A DNA stretch of 64,000 nt from Deltaproteobacteria bacterium (GTDB lineage: Bacteria; Myxococcota_A; Polyangia; Haliangiales; JADYYK01): the NCBI GenBank assembly GCA_020853705.1, contig JADYYK010000099.1, positions 1 to 64,000 of the forward strand, given 5' to 3'. The notes under the pieces are model-generated. The model made no database searches. It was not told the origin of the DNA and saw only the letters and a list, made by a program, of their open reading frames with translations. Position 1 is the first letter of the stretch; each line of letters opens with the position of its first letter. Below, in pieces: positions 53,936 through 64,000 of the stretch. A program made the translations under genes and the position numbers.

Positions 53936-55672
53936 CTACAGCGCGTCGCACAGCATCATGTTGAGCTGCAGGCGGGCGGCGCCCGCGGCGTCGAAGCGCT
54001 GCGTCTGGTCGCGGCGCGCGCGCGCGCGCAGCTCGGCGAGGCGGGGGTCAGCGCTGGCCTGGAGAGCGCTGCGCAGAGCGGCGGCGCGCGCGGGCTGGCC
54101 GGCGACGTCGGCGGCCCGCGCGGCCCAGAAGGTGAGCTGGCCGCGACGGAACGGCGCCACCTCGTGGCCGAGGCCGTGCAGCAGGTGCGCCAGCGCGCGC
54201 GGCGCGTGACCCTGGCGCAGGGCCAGGCAGCCGGCCAGGAAGCGGTAGCTGGGATCGTCAGGCGACAGCCGCACCGCGTGCTCGAGCTCGACCAGCACGG
54301 CGTCGAGATCGTGGCTGTGCACCTCGAGGCGGGCGGCCTCGACATAGTGCGCGAAGGCGTCCTGGGGACGTGCGGGCGCCGCGGCGGCGGCCTGCACGGC
54401 GCCGACCGGGCCCTCCCAGTCCCAGGGCACGCGCACGAAGGGGCCCTGGCTGGCGGGCGCCGGCCCGATCGAGACGTGGAGCGCGCGCTGCTCGGGCTCG
54501 GCCACGATGCTCTGCACCGTGGCGGGCTGCGAGACCACCCCGCCGGCGCCGCGCGGCTGCGCCGGGGCGTCGGGATCGAGCTGGTCGGCCAGCGCCTGCT
54601 CGAGGTCGTGCCGGGCCAGGCCACCGCGTGGGCGGCCCTGCTCGACGAGGTCGTGCAGGCGGGCCTCGCGGGCGTCCGAGTGTGCCGCCCAGGCGGCCGA
54701 GGCGTCGACCTCGCCGCGGCGGGTGGCGGCGTGGCGGTAGCGGTTGGCGCAGGTCAGGTGATCGGTGTGCGGCAGGGCGGCCTCGACCCGGTCGCCCGCG
54801 GTCTCGACGACGATGGCGCGACGCTCGCGAGCCGACGACACCGCCAGCCCCCAGCTCGACGACACCGGCCGCTCACGCGCGATGGCCAGCGCGTCGGCCA
54901 GGGACTCGGCGCGTCGCGCGATGTCGTGACCGAGGTCGACCACGGAGGCGCCGCTGAAGCGGATCGAGCGGTGAAAGCGGGTGTGCGCGGTCACCGTCAG
55001 CCCGGCCTCGTTGAAGGCGGTGACGCCGGGCAGGTCGGCGCCGCGGGTGGTGACGAAGCCGTAGCGCACGCCGCGCTCGGGGGTGCACAGGGCGACCACG
55101 GGCGCGCGGTCCCAGATCCCGATCCCTGGGAAGTCGAAGTTGCGGGCGTGGCGCAGCGCTCCGTCGGCCGAGGCGCCGCCCCAGACCACCAGCGTCGAGC
55201 ACGCCGGCACCGCCGCCGCCGTGGCCCGGCGCGACAGCGGCGGCAGCCCCAGCCGTCCGATCAGCCCGACCACGTTCTGGAACAGATCCATGACCAGCAG
55301 GTGACGGGAGTGGCTGCTCGGCCAGCCCAGCGCCTGGTTGAAGGCGCGGGTGCGCTCCAGGTACTCGCGCGGGCGGTCGCGCTCCAGGCGGCCGAGCAGC
55401 AGCTGCTTGAGCGCGCCACCCCAGCGCTCGACCAGGCGTCGCGCCGGGGCCTCCAGGCCACCGCGTAGCAGCCGCTCGGGCAGCTCGGGGTAGAAGGCGA
55501 GAGCGGCCTCATGGCCGCCGTGCGCGCGCAGCAGACGACCGTGCTGGGCGCCCATCTCGGCCTGGCTGCCGCGCAGGTTGAGCACCAGCAACGGCTGGAT
55601 GGGCTGGCTGGCCGGGGCGGCGGCGGGCGACGTCGCGGCAGCAGAGGAGCGAGCGCGGAGCAGGGCGGTCAT
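53936..55672 (-). CDS. Peptidase C45-like Ntn hydrolase with TPR-like tail
   Basis: 578 aa from ATG 55672; the GTG-ATG-ATG-ATG run (55681-55672) offers several starts, and this one has the best 8-nt spacing from GAGG. The catalytic Cys is residue 158 in P-A-C-S-T-L-V-V-W-G, the nucleophile position of the C45/acyl-CoA:6-aminopenicillanate acyltransferase family, where Cys is freed by self-cleavage. It is followed by A-R-N-F-D-F and G-V-T-A-F-N-E-A-G-L, both typical. Residues 430-545 are helical with a TPR-like pattern and are absent from classic family members. No signal peptide. Its start overlaps the TetR regulator, so the regulator and enzyme are cotranslated. Confidence 0.88.
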   Translation of the reverse strand: MTALLRARSSAAATSPAAAPASQPIQPLLVLNLRGSQAEMGAQHGRLLRAHGGHEAALAFYPELPERLLRGGLEAPARRLVERWGGALKQLLLGRLERDRPREYLERTRAFNQALGWPSSHSRHLLVMDLFQNVVGLIGRLGLPPLSRRATAAAVPACSTLVVWGGASADGALRHARNFDFPGIGIWDRAPVVALCTPERGVRYGFVTTRGADLPGVTAFNEAGLTVTAHTRFHRSIRFSGASVVDLGHDIARRAESLADALAIARERPVSSSWGLAVSSARERRAIVVETAGDRVEAALPHTDHLTCANRYRHAATRRGEVDASAAWAAHSDAREARLHDLVEQGRPRGGLARHDLEQALADQLDPDAPAQPRGAGGVVSQPATVQSIVAEPEQRALHVSIGPAPASQGPFVRVPWDWEGPVGAVQAAAAAPARPQDAFAHYVEAARLEVHSHDLDAVLVELEHAVRLSPDDPSYRFLAGCLALRQGHAPRALAHLLHGLGHEVAPFRRGQLTFWAARAADVAGQPARAAALRSALQASADPRLAELRARARRDQTQRFDAAGAARLQLNMMLCDAL

Positions 55673-55677
55673 CATCA

Positions 55678-56364
55678 TCACCTCGACTTCTGGGTCGGCT
55701 GGCCCGGTCGCGGGCGAGCGCGCGGGCGTGGACCGGGGCGGGAGCGCGAGCGGGTGGGGGGGGCCGCGCCGGGACGGCGGCGCAGCGGCGCGAGGACGTG
55801 GTCGTGCAGGCCGGCGACGATGGTGCTGACGTCGGCGCCGCGGGTCAGGTGCTGCACCAGCGCGCCGTCAGCTACCGCCAGAGCGAGGTCGACCACCTGC
55901 TCGGGATGGCAGGGCGCGACCTGGCCCGCGGCGATGCCGTCCTGGAGGCGCGCCACCAGCCCCGCGCGCACCGGCGCCAGGTAGGCCCGGCCGCGCTCGA
56001 GGATGCGCTCGGGATCGCGTGACCCGGCCACGGCCCAGAGCTGGAACAGCAGGATGAGCACGTCGCGGCGGCCCTGGTGGAAGTCGAGCTGGGCCCGCAC
56101 CAGGGCCTCCAGCACGTCGAGCGGGTGCTGCGCGTCGGCCAGCCGGCCAGCCACGAAGGCGACCATGCGGCGATTGGTCTCGTCCAGCACCGCCTCGAAG
56201 ATCTCGCCCAGATCGCGGAAGTAGAAGTACAGCGTCGGACGCTTGATGCCGAGCGCCAGGGCCAGGTCGCTCATGCTGGTCTGGTGCACGCCGCGGGCGC
56301 GGATGGCCTCGAAGGCCTGGGCGGCGAGAGCGGCGCGACGCGCCATGTCGGGTTTGCGTGCCAT
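55678..56364 (-). CDS. TetR-family repressor
   Basis: 228 aa from ATG 56364 (MARKPDMARR). HTH at 12-55: R-A-L-L...S-M-S-D-L-A-L-A-L-G-I-K-R-P-T-L-Y-F-Y-F. Ligand-binding helical domain 60-195. A basic Pro/Arg tail of about 30 residues follows. Its gene faces the GMC oxidoreductase across a 177-nt region that holds two matching palindromes (see 56375), so it very probably represses both itself and the oxidoreductase. The stop overlaps the C45 gene. Confidence 0.93.
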   Translation of the reverse strand: MARKPDMARRAALAAQAFEAIRARGVHQTSMSDLALALGIKRPTLYFYFRDLGEIFEAVLDETNRRMVAFVAGRLADAQHPLDVLEALVRAQLDFHQGRRDVLILLFQLWAVAGSRDPERILERGRAYLAPVRAGLVARLQDGIAAGQVAPCHPEQVVDLALAVADGALVQHLTRGADVSTIVAGLHDHVLAPLRRRPGAAPPTRSRSRPGPRPRARPRPGQPTQKSR

Positions 56365-56374
56365 CTCGTCAGGC

Positions 56375-56413
56375 TGACAAGGTGTCAGGTTAATATTCTC
56401 TGACACCTTGTCA
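56375..56413. promoter_or_regulatory. Double TetR operator
   Basis: Two copies of the 13-bp palindrome TGACA-N3-TGTCA (56375-56387, AGG centre; 56401-56413, CCT centre), 26 bp centre to centre; together they form a larger palindrome with 14-nt arms. Between them is the AT-rich GTTAATATTCT, likely a -10 region. The 26-bp spacing puts the sites on nearly the same helix face. It lies 10 nt from the tetR start and 128 nt from the GMC start. Confidence 0.85.
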
Positions 56414-56541
56414 AGGTATGATGGGGCGGTGGTCGAGCGCGGGGCACCAGGCGTGGTGTTTGGCGCGTCAGTTTCGATGTGACGGGTTGAATGGTCCGAC
56501 CACTTGTGGCAGATCTGGGTAGGAAATCTGGGGAGGCTGCC

Positions 56542-58515
56542 ATGGCCGAGCATGTGACTGCGGGGGAACGTCAGCCGGCGCTGAGCGAGCGCGAGCGCAA
56601 GATCCTGTGGGCGGTCGCCGAGGCGGCGCTGCCCGCGGGAGAGATCTTCCCGGGCGCAGATCGCGGCGTGATCGACAAGGTCGAGCACTTCCTGCGCGTG
56701 TCGGGGCCGGTCGCGACCAGGCCATACCAGGCGCTGCTGTGGGCGCTGGAGGCGCAGGCGCGGCTGACCTCGCTGCGCGGCTTTGCCGGCCTTGGGCTGC
56801 AGCGCCGACAGGAGCTGCTGATGCGCTGGTTCGACTCTGGCAGCTACGCCCGCCGGATGTCGCTGCGCGCGCTGCTGACGCCGCTCAAGGTGGCTCACTA
56901 CAACAACCCGGCGTTCTACAAGCAGCTCGGCTGCGTGTACGAGCGGCCCGCGGGCAAGCCGGAGAAGCAGCGCTGGATGTCCCAGGTGGTGGCCGGCGAG
57001 TCGCTCGGCGCCGACGAGCGCATCGAGTGCGACGTGGTGGTCATCGGCACCGGCGCGGGCGGCGCGGTGGTCGCGCGCGAGCTCAGCGAGCAGGGTCACG
57101 CGGTGGTCATGCTCGAGGAGGGCGCCTTCTTCGGGCGCCAGGACTTCAACGGGCAGACCGCCGACATGCAGCGCCTGCTGTATCGCGACATGGGCGCCAC
57201 CGGCGCGCTGGGCAACACCATGATCCCGATCCCGGTCGGGCGCACGGTGGGCGGCTCGACCACCATCAACTCGGGCACCTGCTTCCGGGTCCCCGACCGG
57301 GTGCTGGCCAAGTGGCGCAACGAGATGGGCCTCGGCGAGTTCACCCCCGAGCACCTGGCGCCGTACTACGACCGCGTCGAGGGCGTCATCGGCGCGGGCG
57401 CCAATCCGGCCAAGTACCTGGGGGCCATCGCGCGGCTGATCGCCAAGGGCTGCGACGTGCTGGGCTACTCGCACAAGCCGCTCCAGCGCAACGCGCCCGA
57501 CTGTGACGGCCAGGGCGTGTGCTGCTTCGGCTGCCCGACCGACGCCAAGCGCTCGATGAACGTGTCCTACGTGCCGATGGCGCTGAAGGCGGGCGCGCAG
57601 CTCTACACCGGCGTGCGCGCGACCACGGTGCTGACGCAGAGCGGGCGCGCGGTCGGCGTGGTGGCGCGCACCGCGGGGCGGCAGGGCGCGCCGGGGGTGT
57701 CGCTGACGGTGCACGCGCGCACGGTGGTGGTGGCGTGCGGGTCGCTGCACACGCCGGTGTTCCTGATGCAGAACGGCCTCGCGAACGGCTCCGGGCAGCT
57801 GGGCAAGAACCTGTCGATCCATCCGGCCATCGGCATGGCGGCGGAGTTCGGCGAGCAGGTCCAGGGCTACAACGCGGTGCCCCAGGGCTACTCGATCGAC
57901 GAGTTCCACGACGAAGGGCTGATGTTCGAGGGCGCCATGTTCCCGCTCGACATGGGGGCCTCGGTGATGCCGCAGTTCGGGCCGCAGTTCGTGCGCCTGA
58001 TGGAGCGCTACGACCGCGTCGCCATGTTCGGCTGCATGATCGAGGACACCTCCCGCGGGCAGGTCCGCGTGGTGCGCGGGCGGCCGCTGCCGATCTACTT
58101 CCTGAACGACGGCGACGTGGCGCGCCTCAAGCGCGCGGTCGACATCCTGGGCCGGGTCTACTTCGCGGCCGGAGCGCGGCGCGTGTTCTCGATGGTGCAC
58201 GGCTTCGACGAGTGGCGCAGCGAGGCCGACATGGCCGGCTTCCGCCACGCCAGGCTGAAGGCGCGCGACTTCGACATCACGGCGTACCACCCGCTGGGCA
58301 CGGCGCGCATGGGGCGTGACCCCAGGACCAGCGTGGTCGGGACCGACCACCAGGTGCACGACGTGCCCGGGCTGTATGTGACCGACGGCAGCTCGGTGCC
58401 GTCGTCACTGGGGGTCAATCCGCAGGTCACCATCATGGCCCTGGCGACGCGGGCCGCCGAGGCCATCGGCAAGGCGCTGGAGCGCGGCGACGACCGCGGG
58501 TCGATCGCGGCCTAG
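56542..58515 (+). CDS. GMC-family flavin oxidoreductase with a Cys cluster
   Basis: 657 aa from ATG 56542 with GGGGAGG 5 nt upstream; earlier starts have no ribosome site. Residues 1-150 are a helical N-terminal extension. FAD motif G169-T-G-A-G-G174 with E-E-G at 192-194; G-R-T-V-G-G-S-T-T-I-N-S-G-T; a Cys cluster C321-D-G-Q-G-V-C327-C328-F-G-C331-P; and the GMC catalytic His583 (Y-H-P-L-G-T-A) and Asn626 (V-N-P-Q-V-T). This set fits long-chain alcohol or sterol-type GMC dehydrogenases in which the Cys cluster is retained. No signal peptide seen. The divergent TetR repressor suggests induction by the substrate or a related lipid. Confidence 0.93.
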   Translation: MAEHVTAGERQPALSERERKILWAVAEAALPAGEIFPGADRGVIDKVEHFLRVSGPVATRPYQALLWALEAQARLTSLRGFAGLGLQRRQELLMRWFDSGSYARRMSLRALLTPLKVAHYNNPAFYKQLGCVYERPAGKPEKQRWMSQVVAGESLGADERIECDVVVIGTGAGGAVVARELSEQGHAVVMLEEGAFFGRQDFNGQTADMQRLLYRDMGATGALGNTMIPIPVGRTVGGSTTINSGTCFRVPDRVLAKWRNEMGLGEFTPEHLAPYYDRVEGVIGAGANPAKYLGAIARLIAKGCDVLGYSHKPLQRNAPDCDGQGVCCFGCPTDAKRSMNVSYVPMALKAGAQLYTGVRATTVLTQSGRAVGVVARTAGRQGAPGVSLTVHARTVVVACGSLHTPVFLMQNGLANGSGQLGKNLSIHPAIGMAAEFGEQVQGYNAVPQGYSIDEFHDEGLMFEGAMFPLDMGASVMPQFGPQFVRLMERYDRVAMFGCMIEDTSRGQVRVVRGRPLPIYFLNDGDVARLKRAVDILGRVYFAAGARRVFSMVHGFDEWRSEADMAGFRHARLKARDFDITAYHPLGTARMGRDPRTSVVGTDHQVHDVPGLYVTDGSSVPSSLGVNPQVTIMALATRAAEAIGKALERGDDRGSIAA

Positions 58516-58527
58516 GCCGGGCGATGC

Positions 58528-58567
58528 GGGGCGTGGGGGGCCCGGGGCGGGGCGGGTGGGCGTGGGG
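58528..58567 (+). other. G-run cluster with G-quadruplex potential
   Basis: Seven runs of three to six G separated by 1-3 or 4 nt in 40 nt, just after the GMC stop (58515) and before the TPR gene at 58639. It satisfies a four-run G-quadruplex pattern several times over. It may act as an RNA or DNA structure at the gene end, or be only a result of GC richness. Confidence 0.5.
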
Positions 58568-58638
58568 CGTGGCCCTGGCGGGCGGGCCTGGCGCAGGCTG
58601 GATGGCGCGGACCGGGCCGACCTGCTAGGGTCTGACCC

Positions 58639-59355
58639 GTGGGCGCAACCGAGATCATTCTTCCGCTGATCTTCCTGGCTGGCGTGGTGGCGCTGCTGGC
58701 GATCCCACGCTACCGGCGCCGCCAGCAGAACAAGCTCGAGGGCCGCGCGACGCACCAGATGCAGCGCGACGAGTTCGAGCTGGCGCTGGAGCAGCTGCCC
58801 AAGGAGTCCAATCAGCTGGGCACCCGGGTGCAGCGTGGCTGGTGTCTGCTGCTGACCGGCCAGACCGACGCCGGCCTGGCCGAGCTCAAGCAGGACGGCG
58901 GCGACCTGCCTGGTGATCCGCGCGCTCGCCTCGACGTCTGGCTCAGCATCGCGCGCGCCATGGCGCTGACCAACGCCGACAGCGATCGTGCCACCGCGCT
59001 GTCCAGCAAGGTGCGCCACGCGCTGACCCAGCTGCCGACCTCGTGGCACGCCGCCATCGAGGCCCAGCTGGCCGAGATCGACGGCTGGATGCAGCTGCAC
59101 CGCGGGCAGAGCATCCACGCCCTGGCCTCGTTCGATCGCGCCATCGAGCAGCCCACCGGCAAGCCCTGGATCGACGCCGCCCGCCTGTATGGCCGCGCCT
59201 GCGCCCTCATCGAGATGGGGCGCTACGAGCAGGGCAAGGCCGGCCTCGAGGACGCCGCCGCGCTGGGCCCCGACCGCGCCAACGTCAGCCGCGCCCACGC
59301 GCTGCTGGAAGAGATGAAGGCCGGCCCGTATCGCAAGCAGCCCGCCCGGACCTGA
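58639..59355 (+). CDS. Membrane-anchored TPR-like protein
   Basis: 238 aa from GTG 58639. One N-terminal membrane helix (about 4-24, I-I-L-P-L-I-F-L-A-G-V-V-A-L-L-A-I), a basic stop-transfer P-R-Y-R-R-R, then a helical domain of four or five TPR-like pairs (A-L-E-Q-L-P; A-L-A-S-F-D-R-A-I-E-Q-P; A-R-L-Y-G-R-A-C-A-L-I-E-M-G-R-Y). A soluble cytoplasmic face is likely, binding a protein partner. No family recognised. It stands alone between the GMC gene and the convergent Cys-rich lipoprotein. Confidence 0.82.
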   Translation: MGATEIILPLIFLAGVVALLAIPRYRRRQQNKLEGRATHQMQRDEFELALEQLPKESNQLGTRVQRGWCLLLTGQTDAGLAELKQDGGDLPGDPRARLDVWLSIARAMALTNADSDRATALSSKVRHALTQLPTSWHAAIEAQLAEIDGWMQLHRGQSIHALASFDRAIEQPTGKPWIDAARLYGRACALIEMGRYEQGKAGLEDAAALGPDRANVSRAHALLEEMKAGPYRKQPART

Positions 59356-59454
59356 GGCGCGCAGCCGCAGCGCAGCGCTCGGGGCGCGCGGTCGTTCCTG
59401 GGCAGCCCGCTAGCGCGAAGGTCAGTTGCTCCGAGGGTCGAAGTGAGCCCGAGG

Positions 59455-60444
59455 TCAGCTCGAGCCGCAGAAGGCGACGCAGGTCGAGACCCCGGCGCTG
59501 GTCGCGCAGCGGCCCTGGCACTCGGCGTTGCCGCTGCTGCACGGCATGCCGGCGCCGAGCTTGCGGGTGCAGGTGCCGGGGCTGCCGGCGGGGCCCGCGC
59601 AGTACAGGCCGGCGGCGCAGTCGAGCGGGAGGTCGCAGGGGGCGCCCACGCCGCCCAGGCTGGCGACACAGCTGTGGCGGTAGCAGGTCAGGCCGTCGCC
59701 GCAGTCCTGGGCCAGGTCACAGGCGCCGGTCTGTGCGGCGACACACCTGCGTGACTGCGGGTCGCAGTGCGCACCGGTCACGCACAGCGGGTGAAAGCCC
59801 AGCTTGAGCGTGGTGATCTGCGCGCCCGCGCCGGTGGGGCCGCCGCACGCGGCGCCGACGGCGCCCGGGGCGCTGCAGCTGCCGCTGGCCTGGCCCTGCG
59901 CGGCCAGGCAGGTCAGGCCAGGTTGACACTCGTAGTCGCGCACGCAGCTTCCGCCGCTGGGCTGCTGGCCGACCAGGACGTCGCGACACGGCGGCGTGCG
60001 CAGCAGCGCCAGCGCGGACAGGAGCTCCTTGCCGCAGGCCTGGGCCAGCTCGGCGTCGAAGGCCGCGAAGCAGGCGCTGGCGGCGCTGGCGTCGAGGCGC
60101 AGCCGGCCGGCGGCGCCGGAGGCCTCGAAGGCGGGGCCGCAGCTCATGCGCACGCCGTCGAAGGCGTTGAGCAGGGAGCGGTAGTCGCTGGTCTGCTTGT
60201 CGGCGCTCGAGCAGCAGGTGTCGGCGCCCATCAAGGTGGCGCCCACGGTGCGCATGCAAAAGCTCGAGCCGCTGCCAGGCGGGAAGCCGACCAGCGCGGC
60301 GTCGGCGCTGGTGGTGCTGGCGTCGGCGCCGGTGGCGCCGGCGTCGCTGCCGACGGCGGCATCGAGCTGGGCGTGGGCGTCGGGGTCGCTGCAGGCGGAC
60401 GACACGACGGTGAGCAGGGCGGTGGCGAGCAGCGCGAGCTTCAT
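59455..60444 (-). CDS. Cys-rich lipoprotein
   Basis: 329 aa from ATG 60444 (MKLALLATALL). Signal peptide with a lipobox-like S-S-A-C; Ala/Asp/Ser linker to about residue 50. The mature part has about 26 Cys in a pattern of short disulfide-rich units, e.g. G-S-C-V-R-D-Y-E-C-Q-P-G-L-T-C-L and A-P-C-D-L-P-L-D-C-A-A-G-L-Y-C. The recurring G-x-x-C-x(5-8)-C-x-x-G-L-x-C motif resembles the Dickkopf-like Cys-rich repeats common in myxobacterial surface proteins. Function unknown; adhesion or protease inhibition are possibilities. Confidence 0.85.
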   Translation of the reverse strand: MKLALLATALLTVVSSACSDPDAHAQLDAAVGSDAGATGADASTTSADAALVGFPPGSGSSFCMRTVGATLMGADTCCSSADKQTSDYRSLLNAFDGVRMSCGPAFEASGAAGRLRLDASAASACFAAFDAELAQACGKELLSALALLRTPPCRDVLVGQQPSGGSCVRDYECQPGLTCLAAQGQASGSCSAPGAVGAACGGPTGAGAQITTLKLGFHPLCVTGAHCDPQSRRCVAAQTGACDLAQDCGDGLTCYRHSCVASLGGVGAPCDLPLDCAAGLYCAGPAGSPGTCTRKLGAGMPCSSGNAECQGRCATSAGVSTCVAFCGSS

Positions 60445-60918
60445 CCGCGCACGACACCGCAGCCGCGGCGCCACGACCAGGAACTCCCTCGTTACATCTG
60501 CGCCCGCGCGGCGGGCCGCCCAGGCGGCGGGGGGCGCGCGCCCCCGGCGTCACCGGGCGTCGCACGGCGGGGCGTGATCAAGGTTGATCAGGCTGGCGGG
60601 CGGCGGACTGCATCGAGGCCCGGCGTCGCCCTGGCTGTCGGCAGCGGCCGCAGCCCGAGCCGCGTCGCTCGCGGTGAGCGGCGCGTCGCCAGGAGCAGGC
60701 CGTGTGCCGGGGCGCGGCCACTGGAGAGCCATCGGTCGAGTTGTGGTGCGGGTCGACCCAGGAGGCGTGCCCCGCCGCGTGGCCGACGGACGCGGGTGGC
60801 TCGGGCGACGGGCTCCTCGTCGGGGCAAGGCCCACCGGGGCCCCACTCCGCCCACGCCGCGACTCCGCGGCGGCCGGCCATGTGGCAGGCTCGACCCTCG
60901 GAGCCGCTGACCTTCGCG
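60445..60918. other. Intergenic region without a supported gene
   Basis: 474 nt, very GC-rich. Open frames on both strands have Arg/Pro-rich translations with no start-site support or family resemblance. No clear hairpin, operator or RNA gene noticed. It separates the Cys-rich lipoprotein (start 60444) from DUF721 (stop 60919), both on the minus strand. Confidence 0.7.
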
Positions 60919-61425
60919 TCAGGCGCCGAGCTTGCGACGCACGCGGGCCAGGGCCTCGCGCAGGTCGGGGTCGTCGATGGCGGCCAGCTCCTGGTCGATG
61001 CGCGCCGAGATCTCGGGCGTCAGGGTCGTGGCCAGGGGCTGCCGCGGTCGGCGCCGCGGCACCGGCGCGGGGACGCCGACCCCAGGCTCGGCCTGGGTGG
61101 GGACGGGCAGGGCGCCGGCGTGCAGGCGGACCTCGCGCACCACCTCGGCGCCCACCGCGGCGTTGACGCGGGTGCGCATCTCGTCGCGGTGGAAGCTGAG
61201 CTCGGCCAGCCAGGGCGAGCTGGTCACGCGCACGTGCAGCACCCCGCCCTCGAGCCGTCCCGGGCGTGCGCGGCGCGCGATCCGCTCACCGACCGCGCCG
61301 TCCCACGCCATCAGCGTGCGCAGCTCGTCGAGCTCGGGGCCGAGGTTGCGCGCGTCCATCACCCCCGCGACCAGGTCGCCGAGGTTGCGCTTGCCCAGCG
61401 CGCGCTTCTTGAGGTCCCGGCCCAC
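60919..61425 (-). CDS. DUF721/DciA-like protein
   Basis: 168 aa from GTG 61425 (VGRDLKKRALGKR); the longer frame is a Pro/Arg-rich translation of the heptamer array. The N-terminal DUF721 domain (10-105) has V-M-D-A-R, W-D-G-A-V-G-E-R-I-A, G-V-L-H-V-R-V-T-S-S-P-W-L-A-E-L and the closing basic helices, the pattern of DciA/DUF721. DciA loads the replicative helicase in many bacteria that lack DnaC. The C-terminal extension (110-168) is Pro/Arg-rich then helical. No replication gene is adjacent, so this is a family call only. Confidence 0.82.
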   Translation of the reverse strand: MGRDLKKRALGKRNLGDLVAGVMDARNLGPELDELRTLMAWDGAVGERIARRARPGRLEGGVLHVRVTSSPWLAELSFHRDEMRTRVNAAVGAEVVREVRLHAGALPVPTQAEPGVGVPAPVPRRRPRQPLATTLTPEISARIDQELAAIDDPDLREALARVRRKLGA

Positions 61426-61466
61426 GCCCCGAGGATAGCACCTCGGAGGAGGGGCCTCTGCGTCCG

Positions 61467-61640
61467 GCCTCGGGCGTCGGGCCTCGGGCGTCGGGCGTCG
61501 GGCCTCGGGCCTCGGGCCTCGGGCGTCCAGCCTCGGACGGCCGGCCTCCGGCGTCGGGCCTCCGGCGCCGGGTCTCGGGCGTCTGGCCTCCGGCGTCGGC
61601 GTGCGGCCTCGTGCGTCCAGCCTCGACGTCCGGCCTCTCC
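61467..61640. repeat. Degenerate heptamer array
   Basis: About 24 units of period 7 with consensus GCSTCGG, most regular in 61467-61530 and decaying towards 61640. It fills most of the 238-nt gap between DUF721 and the large exported protein, both on the minus strand. No spacers, so not CRISPR. Confidence 0.88.
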
Positions 61641-61663
61641 GGCCTCTGGGGGCCGGGCAAGGG

Positions 61664-63838
<2,175 letters not shown>

Positions 63839-63911
63839 GAAGCCGCAATATCCGCCGATCCGCGCCACGGGATCAACCAGATCGTTGCTGAACCAACGAT
63901 TCCTGTCGGGA

Positions 63912-64000
63912 CTACCGGTCGCGCAGGCGGCGGATCAGCTCGCGGATGCGGCGCGAGCCGCCGCCATCGCGATACACGAACTTGATGCCGGTGTGCTCGC
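63912..64000 (-). CDS. C-terminal end of an unknown protein
   Basis: The last 28 codons of a minus-strand gene enter from the right edge and stop at TAG 63912-63914. The residues run E-H-T-G-I-K-F-V-Y-R-D-G-G-G-S, followed by a basic helix ending R-L-R-D-R. Codon third positions are GC-rich. Too short to assign a family. Confidence 0.5.
   Translation of the reverse strand, partial: EHTGIKFVYRDGGGSRRIRELIRRLRDR

Noticed and set aside
60584-60910. Plus-strand frame in the gap before DUF721
   Set aside because: No ribosome site, and an Arg/Gly/Pro-rich translation without family resemblance.

Overview
The window is about 72% GC (by eye), with GTG starts common and GC-rich third codon positions. 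The gene content suggests a Myxococcota bacterium (Polyangia-like delta-proteobacterial lineage). Evidence is the many Asp/Gly-rich lipoproteins, a Ser/Thr kinase beside an FHA protein, TPR/Sel1/HEAT repeat proteins, a stand-alone eCIS-core (DUF4157) metalloprotease and a CarH-like MerR regulator. The phylum assignment is inference. I see no rRNA, tRNA, CRISPR array, transposase, integrase or phage genes.

Layout. (1) 1-3670: tail of a HAD phosphatase, a large HYDIN-type repeat/LamG lipoprotein, a TPR membrane protein and a small lipoprotein. (2) 3701-14186: a divergent signalling/chaperone locus. A Ser/Thr kinase and an FHA protein run leftward. A tightly packed five-gene operon runs rightward: two proteins of unknown family, a MoxR AAA+ ATPase, a vWA protein and a TPR-HEAT scaffold. 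This is the most system-like locus in the window. (3) 14198-23463: a small gene, a copper-site lipoprotein, a PuuD-like membrane protein, a penicillin acylase, a NarX/NarL-type two-component pair, a small membrane zinc-ribbon protein and a TDT-family transporter. A 58-bp direct repeat ends the acylase gene and recurs at the end of the transporter gene. (4) 23502-27544: an HD-like protein, a vestigial lipoprotein leader, a Sel1 lipoprotein, a CarH-like regulator and a D-2-hydroxyacid dehydrogenase. (5) 27649-35504: the complete trpEGDCFBA operon, every junction overlapping by 1 or 4 nt, divergent from glyA. (6) 35610-41201: an FAD monooxygenase, a gene remnant, an eCIS-core/OmpA-like protein, an exported protein and a pectinacetylesterase-like lipoprotein. 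(7) 41252-51249: folC, accD with a long low-complexity tail, a CRP-like protein, a GT2 enzyme, purM and a purN-DUF523 fusion, an oxidoreductase, a Trm112-like protein and a membrane phosphoesterase. (8) 51501-64000: an EtfD-like membrane Fe-S oxidoreductase, a C45 peptidase with a TetR regulator and a divergent GMC oxidoreductase around a double operator, then TPR and Cys-rich proteins, DUF721/DciA, a large exported repeat protein and the tail of an unknown gene.

A theme that cuts across the window is short tandem arrays at gene ends. Perfect (GCACGA)n hexamer arrays begin within 0-4 nt after three unrelated stop codons (27.5, 35.5 and 41.2 kb) and recur inside a coding region at 63.5 kb, always in the same sense orientation. 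Period-7, period-8 and period-16 arrays occur at other gene ends (5.6, 15.3, 19.1 and 61.5 kb). Housekeeping biosynthesis (Trp, folate/C1, purine, fatty acid) sits among accessory genes with no visible island boundary.
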